Origin: Bacteroidaceae bacterium
Lineage (GTDB): Bacteria > Bacteroidota > Bacteroidia > Bacteroidales > Bacteroidaceae
Direction: 5' to 3'
Length of the DNA stretch: 33,751 bases
Assembly (NCBI GenBank): GCA_017622815.1
Contig: JAGAQH010000008.1
Location: forward strand, 1 to 33,751
The notes under the pieces were generated by a model. It made no database searches and was not told the DNA's origin. It saw only the letters and a list, made by a program, of their open reading frames with translations. The position numbers were made by a program, and so were the translations under genes. Each line of letters starts with the position of its first letter. Positions within the stretch are counted from its first letter, which is position 1. This document shows positions 10,631-19,971 of the stretch, in pieces.

Positions 10631-10662
10631 CAAAGGTAAGTTAATTTTACTTAACTCGCAAG
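10631..10662 (-). promoter_or_regulatory. Promoter with embedded palindrome for the winged-helix gene
   Basis: On the minus strand the -7 box is TACCTTTG (10638-10631) and the -33 is CTTG (10662-10659), 20 bases apart. The spacer contains the inverted repeat AGTTAA-TTTTAC-TTAACT (10639-10656), a plausible operator. The start codon lies about 65 bases downstream. Confidence 0.65.
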
Positions 10663-10723
10663 AATTATAGCGTTTATTTTATGTTATAAAACACAAATAA
10701 TACATCTTTCCTGCTTCATGAGC

Positions 10724-11122
10724 CTATTTATAGTCTTCCGGAGTGAAGATGAAGGACATGTACTCTGTCGCCTTTGTGGATGAATAGTAGGTATAGTGGA
10801 ATGTCGTGCCATGCTCCTTCAGTTCGTGAAGTCCTATGTTCTGGCGTATATTGTCCAGAAGATTGGCATGAAATACGCTGAGGAGTTTGGAGTTGTATAT
10901 GCTGTCTACGTCCAATTTGCCCGATACCGAGTAATAATACGACATCATCCTGCCCTCCGTGTCATATACAAGGCTGTCCAAAACCGTGTACTCGTCCATC
11001 TGTTTGGGACAAGAATTTTTTGTAAAATTACGGGCCTGACGGCAAATCCTGTCGCTTTTCGACTCATGGTTGCATGATACCAGCGCAAGCAGGAGAAGCA
11101 GCAGGGCTGATGGAATCTTCAT
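10724..11122 (-). CDS. Small lipoprotein of unknown function
   Basis: This 132-residue protein begins with a lipoprotein signal, MKIPSALLLLLLALVSC, with the lipobox LVSC giving lipid-modified Cys17. I chose the ATG at 11122 because it directly precedes the signal; an ATG seven codons upstream would place extra residues before it. The mature part has no domain I recognise. It looks like a small beta-rich secreted protein with tyrosine-rich segments (SYYYSV, FHYTYYSS). It stands alone between the winged-helix gene and yebC. Confidence 0.65.
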   Translation of the reverse strand: MKIPSALLLLLLALVSCNHESKSDRICRQARNFTKNSCPKQMDEYTVLDSLVYDTEGRMMSYYYSVSGKLDVDSIYNSKLLSVFHANLLDNIRQNIGLHELKEHGTTFHYTYYSSTKATEYMSFIFTPEDYK

Positions 11123-11153
11123 ATTATCTATATATAATTTCATTGCATCTATA

Positions 11154-11197
11154 CAAAAATATAGAATCTAAATATACTATAGAATCTATAGAATCTA
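11154..11197 (-). promoter_or_regulatory. Palindromic 9-base repeats at the lipoprotein promoter
   Basis: TAGAATCTA, a near-perfect palindrome, occurs at 11162-11170, 11180-11188 and 11189-11197, the last two directly abutting. On the minus strand a -7-like TATTTTTG lies at 11161-11154, so the repeats cover the region where a -33 element and an upstream regulator would sit. No proper -33 TTTG is present, which would fit activator dependence. Confidence 0.5.
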
Positions 11198-11210
11198 TAT
11201 ATAATAATAT

Positions 11211-11273
11211 AAAAATGGAGAATCACTCAGAAAGACCCGTATATGCGAATGTCCTTCTGCCGGCGATTCTCCA
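11211..11273 (-). terminator. Terminator after yebC
   Basis: TGGAGAATC (11216-11224) pairs with GATTCTCCA (11265-11273). Read on the minus strand, the stem is followed by a T run (the A run at 11211-11215). It lies about 40 bases past the yebC stop codon and ends the pheT-yebC transcript. Confidence 0.75.
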
Positions 11274-11311
11274 CTTTATTTATGCATGCCTTTTGAAGCG
11301 GGAGGTGTGTG

Positions 11312-12052
11312 TTACTCCTCGGGCTTCATGTTGGTGTACACCGTCTGCACGTCATCAAACTCCTCCATCTTCTCCACCATCTTGTTGATGGTTTCGCGCT
11401 GCTCGGGGGTAACGTCCTTCAGGTCGTTGGGGATGTATGTGAACTCACCGCCCACCTCCTCGAAGCCCTTGGCTTCCAAAGCCTTCTGTATCTCGCTGTA
11501 ACTTGTAGGCTCGCCATAGATGGTGATTGTGGTTTCGTCCTTATCCTCGTCGTATTCCTCGTCGTACTCCTCCTCCACTCCGAAGTCGATCATCTCCAGG
11601 ATGAAGTCGTCCATATCCATGTCGGCACTCTTCTTGAAGGTGAAGACACACTTGTGGTCAAAGAGGAAAGACAGGGAACCCGTGGTACCCATGTTGCCAT
11701 TGAACTTGTTGAAGATAGAACGTACGTCGGCCACGGTACGTGTGGTGTTGTCGGTCAGTGTATCCACGAACACGGCCACACCGTGGGGGCCGTATCCCTC
11801 GTATGTAACACTCTTGTACTCGCTCTGGTCCTTGCCCATGGCATTCTTGATAGCACGCTCGATGTTGTCCTTCGGCATGTTCTCACGCTTGCACACGGCT
11901 ATTACGGAGCGGAGTGTGGGGTTGTTCTCGGGTTCGGGTCCTCCGGCCTTTACCGCTATGGCAATCTGCTTGCCCAGACGGGTGAAAGTCTTGGCCATGT
12001 GGCCCCATCTCTTCATTTTTGCTGCTTTGCGATATTCAAATGCGCGTCCCAT
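11312..12052 (-). CDS. yebC: YebC/PmpR family protein
   Basis: The 246-residue protein is a full-length member of the YebC/TACO1 family. Its opening is MGRAFEYRKAAKMKRW, followed by the conserved MAKTFTRLGKQI, NMPKDNIERAIKNA and YEGYGPHGVAVFVD. Members were long annotated as transcription regulators. Several are now linked to translation, helping ribosomes through difficult motifs such as polyproline. It starts 33 bases after pheT on the same strand and ends at a clear terminator, so it is probably co-transcribed with pheT. An acidic stretch (EEEYDEEYDEDKDE) near residue 170 is longer than in E. coli. Confidence 0.93.
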   Translation of the reverse strand: MGRAFEYRKAAKMKRWGHMAKTFTRLGKQIAIAVKAGGPEPENNPTLRSVIAVCKRENMPKDNIERAIKNAMGKDQSEYKSVTYEGYGPHGVAVFVDTLTDNTTRTVADVRSIFNKFNGNMGTTGSLSFLFDHKCVFTFKKSADMDMDDFILEMIDFGVEEEYDEEYDEDKDETTITIYGEPTSYSEIQKALEAKGFEEVGGEFTYIPNDLKDVTPEQRETINKMVEKMEEFDDVQTVYTNMKPEE

Positions 12053-12085
12053 ATTGTTGTTTTATATTTGATTTTACGTTTCTTC

Positions 12086-14599
12086 TTATCTCAGTTCGGC
12101 GCCAAGTTGCTTGGTCAGTTGCTGTATCAACTTCTGCATGATGGCATCGATAGCCTTCTCGCTCATGGTCTTTTCCGTGTCCTGAAGAATGAAGTTCACG
12201 GCGTAAGACTTCTTGCCTGCGGGCAGGTTCTTGCCTTCGTACACATCAAAGAGCGTTACGGCCTTAAGCAGTTTCTTCTCCGTCTGGTATGCTATCTGCT
12301 CTATGCGTCCGAACTCCACGCTCTGGTCGATGAGCAGTGCCAGGTCGCGGCTCACGGCAGGGAACTTGCTTATCTCGGTGTACTTGACGGCCTGGTTGCG
12401 TATGGTCTTCATGAGGAGTTTCCAGTCAAGGTCGGCAAAGAACACGGGGTTCTCTATGTCGAATGCCTTCAGCACCTTGCGGCTAACGATACCCAACTTT
12501 GCGAGCACCTTGCCGCCACGGTTGCGGATTTCCAGACTCTTCTCGAAGATGTCCTCCGTGCCATCGGCAAATACCAGCATGCCGAAGGGAACGCCAAGGC
12601 GGGATAGGATGTTCATGACGTATGCCTTCAGTTCGGCACAGGAACTGTCCTCGTTGCAATGTGCCCAACTGCCACAAACACGCTTGCCTGTAACCCACAG
12701 GCCCATGTGCATCTCCTCGGAGTATGCGTCCAGGACGTGCTTTATCACCTCGGGGTCGCGGCTGCTGGATACGCCGGGAATGATGTCGGCACACTTGCGT
12801 GCCTGGTCAAAGCGGTAGCAGTTGCCGAACTCGAACATGCGCTGGTCGGGCATGCGGTGTGCGGTATTGCGTGCTATGCTCTCAAGTCCGCCGAACAGGA
12901 GGCTCTGGCGCAATACGCTCAGGTCCTGTGAAAGGGGGTTGAGCAGGCGTACACAGTTCTCCTCCTTGTAGGTCTGCTGGGAACCTCCGGCATAGTATGA
13001 AATCTTCTGCAGGCTGTTGTTCAGTATCTCGTGGAAACCACAACCCACCAACTGCTCTGCAATGAGGTTCTGCAACTTGTGGCTCTTGTCTGCCTCGCCC
13101 TTTACGGACAGGCTCGACTTCACCGTTGTGGGAATCTCTATGTTGTTGTATCCGTAGATGCGCAGGATGTCCTCCACCACGTCGCAGGGGCGCTGGACGT
13201 CCACGCGGTAGGCGGGTACGGAGAGTTGCAAGCCTTCGGCATCCTCCCCTACGATCTCCATCTCCAGGCTTGTGACGATGCTCTTCACCGTCTCGGCAGG
13301 GATTTCCTTGCCGATGAGGGAATTCACGTAGGCATACTTCACTTCCACGCTGAAGGGCGCTATGGGTTGGGGATACACGTCCACAATCTCCATGCTCACC
13401 TTGGCACCGGCCAGTTCCTTGGCCATGATGGCAGCCTGCTTCAGGGCATAGATCTGTCCGTTGGGGTCAATGCCGCGCTCGAAACGGAAACTGGCATCTG
13501 TCTGCAGGCCATGGCGGCGCGAACTCTTGCGGATGCATGTGGGATTGAAGTAGGCGCTCTCCAGCAGTACGTTGCATGTCGTATCGTAGGTACCGCTACC
13601 CTTGCCGCCGAACACACCGGCTATGCACATCGGTTCCTCGGCATTGCAGATGGCCAGGTCGCGCTCGCTTAGTTTGTGCTCCACGCCGTCCAGTGTCACG
13701 AAGGGTGTGCCCTCGGGCATGGTCTTCACCACCACTTCCTTGCCCAGAATCATGTCTGCATCAAAGCAGTGCAGGGGCTGGCCATAGGCCATCATTATGT
13801 AGTTGGTGATGTCCACGATGTTGTTGATGGGACGCAGACCTATGATGCGCAGGCGGTCCTGCAACCATTCGGGGCTCTCCTTCACCTCGCATCCGGTCAG
13901 TGTCAGGGCGCAATAGCGGGGGCATGCCTCGGCAGCCTCCACTCTGACGGGAATCTGCAGGTCGGTGTTGTCCACCTGGAAGGCGTCGCAAGAGGGACGG
14001 TGCAGGGAAGTCTCATAGCCGTTCTGCACCAACCATGCATACAGGTCGCGTGCCACACCCCAATGGCTGCACGCATCGGCACGGTTGGGGGTGATGTCCA
14101 CCTCTATCAGGTAGTCACTCTCCAGATTGTAGTACTGCTTGGCAGGGATGCCCACGGGGGTGTCCTCGGGCAGCACGATGATGCCGTCGTGGCTTGTGCC
14201 CACACCTATCTCGTCCTCGGCACAGATCATGCCCAGGCTTTCCACACCGCGTAACTTGCTGCGCTTTATGGTAAACTCCTCGTCGCCGTCGTACAACTTG
14301 GTACCCACCACGGCAACTATCACCTTCTGTCCGGCTGCCACATTGGGGGCGCCGCACACTATCTGCAAGGGAGCCTCCTGACCCACATTGACGGTGCACA
14401 CGTGCATGTGGTCGCTGTTGGGGTGCTCTTCACAAGTCAGTACCTCGCCTGTCCACAGACCTTCCAAACCTCCCTTTATGCTCTGGACTTCCTCCACGCT
14501 GCCCACCTCCAGACCTATGCTGGTCAGTGCAGCAGCCACCTCCTCGGCCGTAAGGTCGACATCCACGTATTCACGAAGCCATTTGTAAGAAATATTCAT
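12086..14599 (-). CDS. pheT: Phenylalanine--tRNA ligase beta subunit
   Basis: This 837-residue protein is the beta chain of the cytosolic (alpha-beta)2 phenylalanyl-tRNA synthetase. The N-terminus MNISYKWLREYVD is typical. An EMAP/OB-type tRNA-binding domain follows (about 40-155), then B3/4 editing (about 210-380), B5 (about 405-485), the catalytic-like core, and a C-terminal FDX-ACB tRNA anticodon-binding domain (about 742-837, FPAVSRDLALLID). Length is normal. The alpha subunit gene pheS is not in the window. yebC follows after 33 bases. Confidence 0.97.
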   Translation of the reverse strand: MNISYKWLREYVDVDLTAEEVAAALTSIGLEVGSVEEVQSIKGGLEGLWTGEVLTCEEHPNSDHMHVCTVNVGQEAPLQIVCGAPNVAAGQKVIVAVVGTKLYDGDEEFTIKRSKLRGVESLGMICAEDEIGVGTSHDGIIVLPEDTPVGIPAKQYYNLESDYLIEVDITPNRADACSHWGVARDLYAWLVQNGYETSLHRPSCDAFQVDNTDLQIPVRVEAAEACPRYCALTLTGCEVKESPEWLQDRLRIIGLRPINNIVDITNYIMMAYGQPLHCFDADMILGKEVVVKTMPEGTPFVTLDGVEHKLSERDLAICNAEEPMCIAGVFGGKGSGTYDTTCNVLLESAYFNPTCIRKSSRRHGLQTDASFRFERGIDPNGQIYALKQAAIMAKELAGAKVSMEIVDVYPQPIAPFSVEVKYAYVNSLIGKEIPAETVKSIVTSLEMEIVGEDAEGLQLSVPAYRVDVQRPCDVVEDILRIYGYNNIEIPTTVKSSLSVKGEADKSHKLQNLIAEQLVGCGFHEILNNSLQKISYYAGGSQQTYKEENCVRLLNPLSQDLSVLRQSLLFGGLESIARNTAHRMPDQRMFEFGNCYRFDQARKCADIIPGVSSSRDPEVIKHVLDAYSEEMHMGLWVTGKRVCGSWAHCNEDSSCAELKAYVMNILSRLGVPFGMLVFADGTEDIFEKSLEIRNRGGKVLAKLGIVSRKVLKAFDIENPVFFADLDWKLLMKTIRNQAVKYTEISKFPAVSRDLALLIDQSVEFGRIEQIAYQTEKKLLKAVTLFDVYEGKNLPAGKKSYAVNFILQDTEKTMSEKAIDAIMQKLIQQLTKQLGAELR

Positions 14600-14632
14600 A
14601 ATTATATATAATGTATACGCTTATTCAAGGCG

Positions 14633-14640
14633 CAAAGTTA
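14633..14640 (-). promoter_or_regulatory. -7 box of the pheT promoter
   Basis: TAACTTTG reads on the minus strand at 14640-14633, 34 bases before the pheT ATG. No good TTTG lies at the usual spacing upstream, so only the -7 element is called. No T-box or attenuator hairpin is visible in the short leader. Confidence 0.5.
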
Positions 14641-14658
14641 CAAAAAAAATGGCACAAA

Positions 14659-14790
14659 ATGGGAGAAAAGAACAAAATAAATATTCTTCCCGACGGAATT
14701 TGGAACGGAGGATAAAATCCTCAACATCCTCATCACAGTACTAACGGCAATCGCCGCCACATTTGGAGTGACGAGTTGCATGTAAAACGA
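14659..14790 (+). pseudogene. Possible frameshifted 'smalltalk'-type small protein
   Basis: A plus-strand frame ends KILNILITVLTAIAATF then GVTSCM and a TAA (codons from 14714), which matches my recollection of the C-terminus of Bacteroidota 'smalltalk' mini-proteins. This frame has no ATG; it opens after a stop at 14678-14680. The only suitable upstream ATG (14659) lies in another frame, encodes MGEKNKINILPDGIWNGG and stops at 14713-14715. The family usually has a Trp-Asn pair just before the KIL segment, so a one-base shift near 14708-14713 would join the two parts. It lacks the usual neighbours (an HU protein and an amidase), fitting a decayed remnant. The family call is by eye. Confidence 0.45.
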
Positions 14791-15024
14791 ACGAAAAGGC
14801 GAAACGACGTGAAATGAGCGGAGTAGCGTCTGCCCCACCTCGTTCCATAGAGGCGATGCGCTCCGCAAGTTTCTTCAACGTCCTTAAAGGTACATAATGC
14901 AAAAGTTGGTGATGTTTGAATTGAACAATGGAATAGCGGCGGCAAAAAAGACACACTGACCTGCCAAAACCGAAACTTGACAGGGCGAAGTTTTCCATTT
15001 CACCAGAACAACGTCGAAATAACG
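14791..15024. other. Gap between the small-protein remnant and the htpG terminator
   Basis: I see no gene here. Minus-strand open frames cover much of it (14741-15052) but have no start context, no recognisable domain and odd composition. Together with the remnant at 14659-14790 it forms the roughly 480-base gap between pheT and htpG. It contains no obvious repeat within this window. Confidence 0.4.
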
Positions 15025-15056
15025 AAAAGAGGATGTGGTCTTGCGTCCACATCCTC
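15025..15056 (-). terminator. Terminator after htpG
   Basis: GAGGATGTGG (15029-15038) and CCACATCCTC (15047-15056) form a perfect ten-pair stem around an eight-base loop. On the minus strand it is followed by TTTT. It lies 22 bases beyond the htpG stop. Confidence 0.85.
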
Positions 15057-15078
15057 CTGTCTGCATATTACATTTGCA

Positions 15079-16935
15079 TTATTTAATCATATCAACCGAA
15101 CGTCTGATGAACTTGCTCAGAGCCTCGCCACTTAGCATGCCGTTTTGCAACAAGGCCAGGTCTATAAGTTGGCTGACACGTTCCTCGTTTTCCGAGGTCA
15201 AAAGTTCCCTTACCTGTGGAGAATCCGTATTCAGTACCATGTTGTACATGTCGGGCATCTCACCATAAAACTGCATGCCAGGCTGCAGACGGGCCATATC
15301 CTTCATACGTCGCATGTACTCACTTTGGGTGATGATTACCGGCAACTGCTCTTCTCCCATGGCCTGAGTCTGTACGGTGAACTCGACCTTGTCCATCTTG
15401 GGCAGAAGTTCCTTGAACTGGTTCTGAAGTTTCTCCGCCTGCTCCTTCTCTATCTGCTCCTTCTCCGTATCATCGCGCTTGATAAGATTGTCCACTGTAT
15501 CAGCATCTACACGGCAGAAATGAGTCTTCTCCAGTTTCTGTTCAAGCATGTTGATAAGGGGAGTGTCCAACTGGCCGTTCATCATCAGCACGCTGTATCC
15601 CTTGGCTTTTGCCGCCTCAATGTAGGTATATTGTGACTGTGCATCCTGGGCATAGAGATAGACAAGTTGTCCTTCCTTGTCGGTCTGGCTGCTTTCCACC
15701 AAGGTCTTATACTCGTCTAAGGTAAAGAACTTGCCGTCGATGTCCTTGAGCAGGAAGAATTGCTTCGCCTTGTCATAGAACTGCTCCTCGCTGAGCATGC
15801 CATAGTCAATGAAAATACTTATATCGTCCCACTTCTCCTCGAACTCCTTACGGTCATTCTTGAATATACCGTTCAGGCGGTCGGCCACCTTCTTGGTAAT
15901 GTATTGGCTTATCTTCTTGACGTTCTGGTCACTCTGCAGATAACTGCGGCTCACGTTCAAGGGAATGTCTGGAGAGTCTATGACACCATGCAAAAGAGTA
16001 AGGAACTCCGGCACGATACCCTCAACCTGATCGGTAACGAAGACCTGGTTGCAGTACAACTGTATCTTGTTACGCTGAATGTCCAACTGGTTCTTTATCT
16101 TGGGGAAATAGAGGACACCGGTCAAGTTGAAGGGATAGTCAACATTGAGATGAATCCAGAAGAGAGGCTCGTCAGCCATTAGGTACAACTTGCGGTAGAA
16201 CTCCTTGTAGTCCTCGTCCTTCAGTTCGCTAGGTTTGCGTGTCCAGAGAGGATCCGTGTCGTTGATAATGTTATCCTCCTGAGTGTCAACCATCTTCTTC
16301 TCCTCATCATTCCATTCGCTCTTCTTGCCGAAAGCCACGGAAACGGGCAGGAAATGGCAGTATTTCTTCAGCAGGCCCTCTATCTTATGCTTCTCCAAGA
16401 ACTCCTCGCAATCCTCGCTGATGTGCATAACAATGTCGGTACCACGGCCTTCCTTCTCCACCTCCTCGAGAGTGAATTCCGGACTTCCGTCGCACGACCA
16501 CTTCTGTGCAGGCCCCTCCGACTTGTAACTCTTGGTGATGATATCCACCCGGTCGCTGACCATGAAACTTGAATAGAAGCCCAAACCGAAGTGTCCGATA
16601 ATCTGCGGAGCATCGTCCTTGTATTTGTCCAGAAAATCGTTAGCACCGGAGAATGCAATCTGATTGATGTACTTCTCTATCTCCTCTGCCGTCATGCCAA
16701 TACCGTTATCACTTACAGTTATGGTCTTGGCATCCTTGTCAATGCTCACGCTAACCTTCAGTTCGCCCAGTTCGCCCTGGAACTCACCCTTGCCGGCAAG
16801 AGCCTTCAGTTTCTGTGTGGCATCTACGGCATTACTTACTATCTCACGCAGAAAAATCTCGTGATCGCTATACAGGAACTTTTTGATTACGGGGAAAATG
16901 TTCTCTGTGGTTACCCCAATATTTCCTTGCTTCAT
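15079..16935 (-). CDS. htpG: Chaperone protein HtpG (bacterial Hsp90)
   Basis: The 618-residue protein is a complete Hsp90. The GHKL ATPase motifs are EIVSNAVDA (N box), DNGIGM (G1 box) and GHFGLGFYS (lid/G2 region). The middle domain carries the catalytic arginine region (NVSRSYLQ), and a C-terminal dimerisation domain runs to the end. The opening MKQGNIGVTTENIFPVIKK is the usual Bacteroidota start, and length is close to E. coli HtpG. It begins 66 bases downstream of clpC on the same strand with no clear TAnnTTTG box between, so it is probably read from the clpC transcript. The two together form a chaperone/unfoldase unit. Confidence 0.96.
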   Translation of the reverse strand: MKQGNIGVTTENIFPVIKKFLYSDHEIFLREIVSNAVDATQKLKALAGKGEFQGELGELKVSVSIDKDAKTITVSDNGIGMTAEEIEKYINQIAFSGANDFLDKYKDDAPQIIGHFGLGFYSSFMVSDRVDIITKSYKSEGPAQKWSCDGSPEFTLEEVEKEGRGTDIVMHISEDCEEFLEKHKIEGLLKKYCHFLPVSVAFGKKSEWNDEEKKMVDTQEDNIINDTDPLWTRKPSELKDEDYKEFYRKLYLMADEPLFWIHLNVDYPFNLTGVLYFPKIKNQLDIQRNKIQLYCNQVFVTDQVEGIVPEFLTLLHGVIDSPDIPLNVSRSYLQSDQNVKKISQYITKKVADRLNGIFKNDRKEFEEKWDDISIFIDYGMLSEEQFYDKAKQFFLLKDIDGKFFTLDEYKTLVESSQTDKEGQLVYLYAQDAQSQYTYIEAAKAKGYSVLMMNGQLDTPLINMLEQKLEKTHFCRVDADTVDNLIKRDDTEKEQIEKEQAEKLQNQFKELLPKMDKVEFTVQTQAMGEEQLPVIITQSEYMRRMKDMARLQPGMQFYGEMPDMYNMVLNTDSPQVRELLTSENEERVSQLIDLALLQNGMLSGEALSKFIRRSVDMIK

Positions 16936-17001
16936 ATTGTATATGTATAAATTTTTGTTTGTTGTCAGGAAAGTCCTTTTACACGCAATGTCCCTTGGGT
17001 A

Positions 17002-19473
17002 TTAGAGCCTTATCACCTTGTCCTCGGCAATCCCCTCATTATTTCCAGTCAGGAGCATTTCGCATATCGGGTCTTCTATTATCCGTTGTATGGCACGACG
17101 CAGAGGACGTGCTCCGTATTGTACATCGTAGCCCTCAGTGGCTATTTGTTCTATGGTTTTGTCTGAGAGTTCCAGTGTATAGCCCATTTCTGATATACGG
17201 CGTATCAATGGCTTCAGTTCAATGTCTGCTATACGGCGGATGTCTTCTCGCGAGAGTTGGTCAAAGTAGACAACATCGTCCAGACGGTTCAGGAACTCGG
17301 GTGCAAACTGTTTCTTCAGGGCCTTCTCCACTATGGAGCGCGTCTGCTGTTTCCTGTCCTCATCGGTACTGCGGTTCTGGAAACCTATGCCTGTGCCGAA
17401 GTCCTTTATCTGCCTGGTGCCGGAGTTGCTGGTCATTATGATGATGGTGTTACGGAAATCTATTGTCGTACCATTGCCGTCAGTCAGACGTCCTTCGTCC
17501 ATAACCTGCAGAAGAATGTTAAACACATCGGGATGCGCTTTTTCTATCTCGTCAAGAAGCACTATGGAGTAAGGTTTGCGCCTTACACGCTCAGTCAGTT
17601 GCCCGCCCTCTTCATATCCGACATATCCCGGAGGAGCACCCATCATACGGCTTACCGTATGCTTTTCACCGTATTCGCTCATGTCAATGCGTATCAGAGA
17701 AGCCTCACTGCCGAACATTTCCACGGCCAACCGCTTTGTCAGATAGGTCTTGCCCACACCTGTGGGGCCAACAAACAGAAACGTACCAATGGGGCGGTTG
17801 GGGTCTTTCAGGCCCACACGGCTTCGCTGTATGGCACGTGCCACTTTGCGTACCGCCTCGTCCTGTCCGACAACGCTGTCCTGCAGATTTTTCTGCAACT
17901 GGCGCAACCTGTTGTTTTCATCATCACCTATACGGTATGCAGGTATACCGGTCATTATACTCACCACCTGTGCCACAGTATCCGCCGTGACCTGTGTGCG
18001 GTTCTGCTCCTGTTCCTCAACCCAGGCACGCTGAAGTTGTTCCAGTTTTTCGGACTTCATCTGCAGTTCGTCACGAAGGTCGGCAGCCGTTTCATAGTTC
18101 TGCGACTTGATGGCCATGTTCTTACGTTCCTCTATGTCGCGCAACTCTGTTTCCAGATTGTCAATCTCCATATTGGCAGGAATGTTGAAGATATGCATGC
18201 GTGCCCCGCTTTCATCCATAGCGTCTATGGCCTTGTCGGGAAAGGCACGGTCGCTCACATAGCGCTGTGTCAATCTCACACAGGCATCCAAAGCCTCATC
18301 GGTGTACTGCACCTTGTGGTGCTTTTCGTATGCCGGTTTCAGGCGGTGCAGTATCTGCAATGTCTCCTCTGCCGTAGATTGTGCCACTATAATCTTCTGG
18401 AAGCGACGGTCCAGGGCACCATCTTTCTCTATGGTCCTGCGAAACTCGTCTATCGTCGTCGAACCTATACACTGCATCTGGCCTCGTGCCAATGCCGGCT
18501 TCAACATATTTGCGGCATCCATGCTACCCTGCGAACCTCCGGCACCTATGATGGTGTGTATCTCGTCAATATATATAATAATGTCACTATTGGACTCAAG
18601 TTCAAGCAACAGGTTGCGTATGCGTTCCTCAAACTGGCCCCGGAACTTGGTACCGGCAACCATGGCGGCCATATCCAGTGTCAGTATACGCTTGCCCCAA
18701 AGTTGACGTGCAACCTTGCGTTCAACGATCCTCTGTGCCAACCCTTCTACAATAGCACTCTTGCCCACACCCGGTTCTCCAATGAGGATAGGGTTGTTCT
18801 TCTTTCTGCGAGACAGTATCTGGGCTACGCGCTCCATTTCCTTCTCACGGCCAACCACTGGATCTAACTCACCCTTGAGTGCCTTTGCTGTCAAATCCGT
18901 ACAGAAATTATCCAAAACTGGCGTGTCACTCTTTGAGGTTTTCTTCTTGGTCAGAATTGGAGTGTCATCGTCCATAGGACCATTTGTTTCGAAACGCCCA
19001 TCTGCATTTTCAGGTTCGTCCTCGCTATCAAGATGACTATATCCACCCTTCACGTCTCCATAGACGTTCTCACGTGTAAGTCCGTGCTCTTCCAGCAATT
19101 GCTGTATGGGGCTGCCCTGATCCTTAAGCATCGCCCTGAGGAGATGTTCCGTATCTACCTCTTCAGAATGCTGGGCACGAGCCTCAAGTACGCTCAGACG
19201 CATCAATCTGAGAGCCTCCCGGTTCAGTTCCATGTTATTCCTTTCCGGCACGACAGCCACCTTCCTTTCCCTGGCCACCTTTTCCAGATGCCTTTTCAGA
19301 GAGAGCAAATCCGGTTGCACCTTATGCATCATGCGCGTAGCCTTACTGACATTTTGTCTCAAAATGCCCAGCAACAGATGCTCGGGTGACACATTGTCAC
19401 ATTCCGTCCTTTCAGCCTCTTCCTTTGAGAAGTTGAAAACAGATGCCATATCGTTAGAGAACTTGTTGTCCAT
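17002..19473 (-). CDS. clpC: ATP-dependent Clp protease ATP-binding subunit ClpC
   Basis: This 823-residue AAA+ unfoldase has an N-terminal double Clp-N domain (about 1-150), a first AAA domain with Walker A GEPGVGKS (about 232-239), and a short middle domain containing a UVR-like stretch ([11 protein letters not shown]). The second AAA domain has GPTGVGKT (about 569-576). The ClpP-docking loop IGF (about 696-698, in GTGIGFQNR) and the UVR-like middle region mark it as ClpC rather than ClpB. It feeds substrates to ClpP, which is not in the window. I start at [13 protein letters not shown] (19473), matching the family opening. An ATG five codons upstream is possible. htpG follows after 66 bases. 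Confidence 0.93.
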   Translation of the reverse strand: MDNKFSNDMASVFNFSKEEAERTECDNVSPEHLLLGILRQNVSKATRMMHKVQPDLLSLKRHLEKVARERKVAVVPERNNMELNREALRLMRLSVLEARAQHSEEVDTEHLLRAMLKDQGSPIQQLLEEHGLTRENVYGDVKGGYSHLDSEDEPENADGRFETNGPMDDDTPILTKKKTSKSDTPVLDNFCTDLTAKALKGELDPVVGREKEMERVAQILSRRKKNNPILIGEPGVGKSAIVEGLAQRIVERKVARQLWGKRILTLDMAAMVAGTKFRGQFEERIRNLLLELESNSDIIIYIDEIHTIIGAGGSQGSMDAANMLKPALARGQMQCIGSTTIDEFRRTIEKDGALDRRFQKIIVAQSTAEETLQILHRLKPAYEKHHKVQYTDEALDACVRLTQRYVSDRAFPDKAIDAMDESGARMHIFNIPANMEIDNLETELRDIEERKNMAIKSQNYETAADLRDELQMKSEKLEQLQRAWVEEQEQNRTQVTADTVAQVVSIMTGIPAYRIGDDENNRLRQLQKNLQDSVVGQDEAVRKVARAIQRSRVGLKDPNRPIGTFLFVGPTGVGKTYLTKRLAVEMFGSEASLIRIDMSEYGEKHTVSRMMGAPPGYVGYEEGGQLTERVRRKPYSIVLLDEIEKAHPDVFNILLQVMDEGRLTDGNGTTIDFRNTIIIMTSNSGTRQIKDFGTGIGFQNRSTDEDRKQQTRSIVEKALKKQFAPEFLNRLDDVVYFDQLSREDIRRIADIELKPLIRRISEMGYTLELSDKTIEQIATEGYDVQYGARPLRRAIQRIIEDPICEMLLTGNNEGIAEDKVIRL

Positions 19474-19591
19474 ATCGTGTAATATCATGATATGTGGCTG
19501 TTATGCAATATCCTTAGCCACGTTGTTACAGATATACTTGCGCAAAGTTCGTGCCAAAAGCCCACAATTCCTAAAAATATTACCCTTTTTC

Positions 19592-19623
19592 TTTGGTGGA
19601 TTGCCCGAATCTTCATACCTTTG
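19592..19623 (+). promoter_or_regulatory. Promoter for tRNA-Arg
   Basis: A -33 TTTG (19592-19595) lies 20 bases from TACCTTTG (19616-19623), a full match to the Bacteroidota consensus. The tRNA starts about 55 bases after the expected transcription start. Confidence 0.8.
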
Positions 19624-19682
19624 TACCCGCAGATGAGGATGGGACCTCACTTTTTTTATGCCCCATTTCGATTTTGTATGAT

Positions 19683-19760
19683 GGTTCGGTAGCTCAGTTG
19701 GATTAGAGCAGCAGCCTTCTAAGCTGCGGGTCAAGGGTTCGAGCCCCTTCCGAATCACCA
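19683..19760 (+). tRNA. tRNA-Arg (anticodon TCT)
   Basis: The cloverleaf is complete. The acceptor stem is GGTTCGG with CCGAATC (one G-U pair), and the D arm is GCTC...GAGC. The anticodon stem GCAGC/GCTGC holds the loop CTTCTAA, giving anticodon TCT (reads AGA). The T arm is AGGG-TTCGAGC-CCCT. The discriminator is A and CCA is encoded (19758-19760). It has its own promoter and terminator. Confidence 0.95.
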
Positions 19761-19781
19761 GAACGCAAATCAAAATGCATC

Positions 19782-19812
19782 AAGAGAGTTCAGCAATGGA
19801 CTCTCTTTTTTA
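19782..19812 (+). terminator. Terminator after tRNA-Arg
   Basis: AAGAGAGT (19782-19789) pairs with ACTCTCTT (19800-19807), followed by a T run to 19812. It begins 21 bases after the tRNA end. A near copy lies inverted at 19978-20005. Confidence 0.85.
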
Positions 19813-19971
19813 TCCTCGGCATTAAAGAGGCAATATCCGAAATATGGTGGCAAGTCATGAAAGAGTATACAAAAATCAGGCAGGGTGGACAAAAATCATG
19901 TTCTCGGTTTATGGCACCTGGCAACCAAGAATATCCGCTGACTCGCTATAACTGCACTTATGTCCAGTAAA

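Noticed and set aside
11309-12607. 432-codon plus-strand open frame across yebC and pheT
   Set aside because: It runs antisense through two well-identified genes and their intergenic gap; composition is that of a shadow frame.
14741-15052. Minus-strand open frames between pheT and htpG
   Set aside because: They overlap the small-protein remnant and the htpG terminator and have no domain. They may be a recurring intergenic sequence in related genomes, which I cannot check.
15079-16935. Truncated HtpG
   Set aside because: I recalled longer Bacteroidota versions, but all domains including the C-terminal dimerisation region are present and length is near E. coli HtpG.
17257-18867. 536-codon plus-strand open frame opposite clpC
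   Set aside because: It mirrors the ClpC coding strand; no recognisable domain and no start context. A long shadow is expected opposite a gene of this codon bias.
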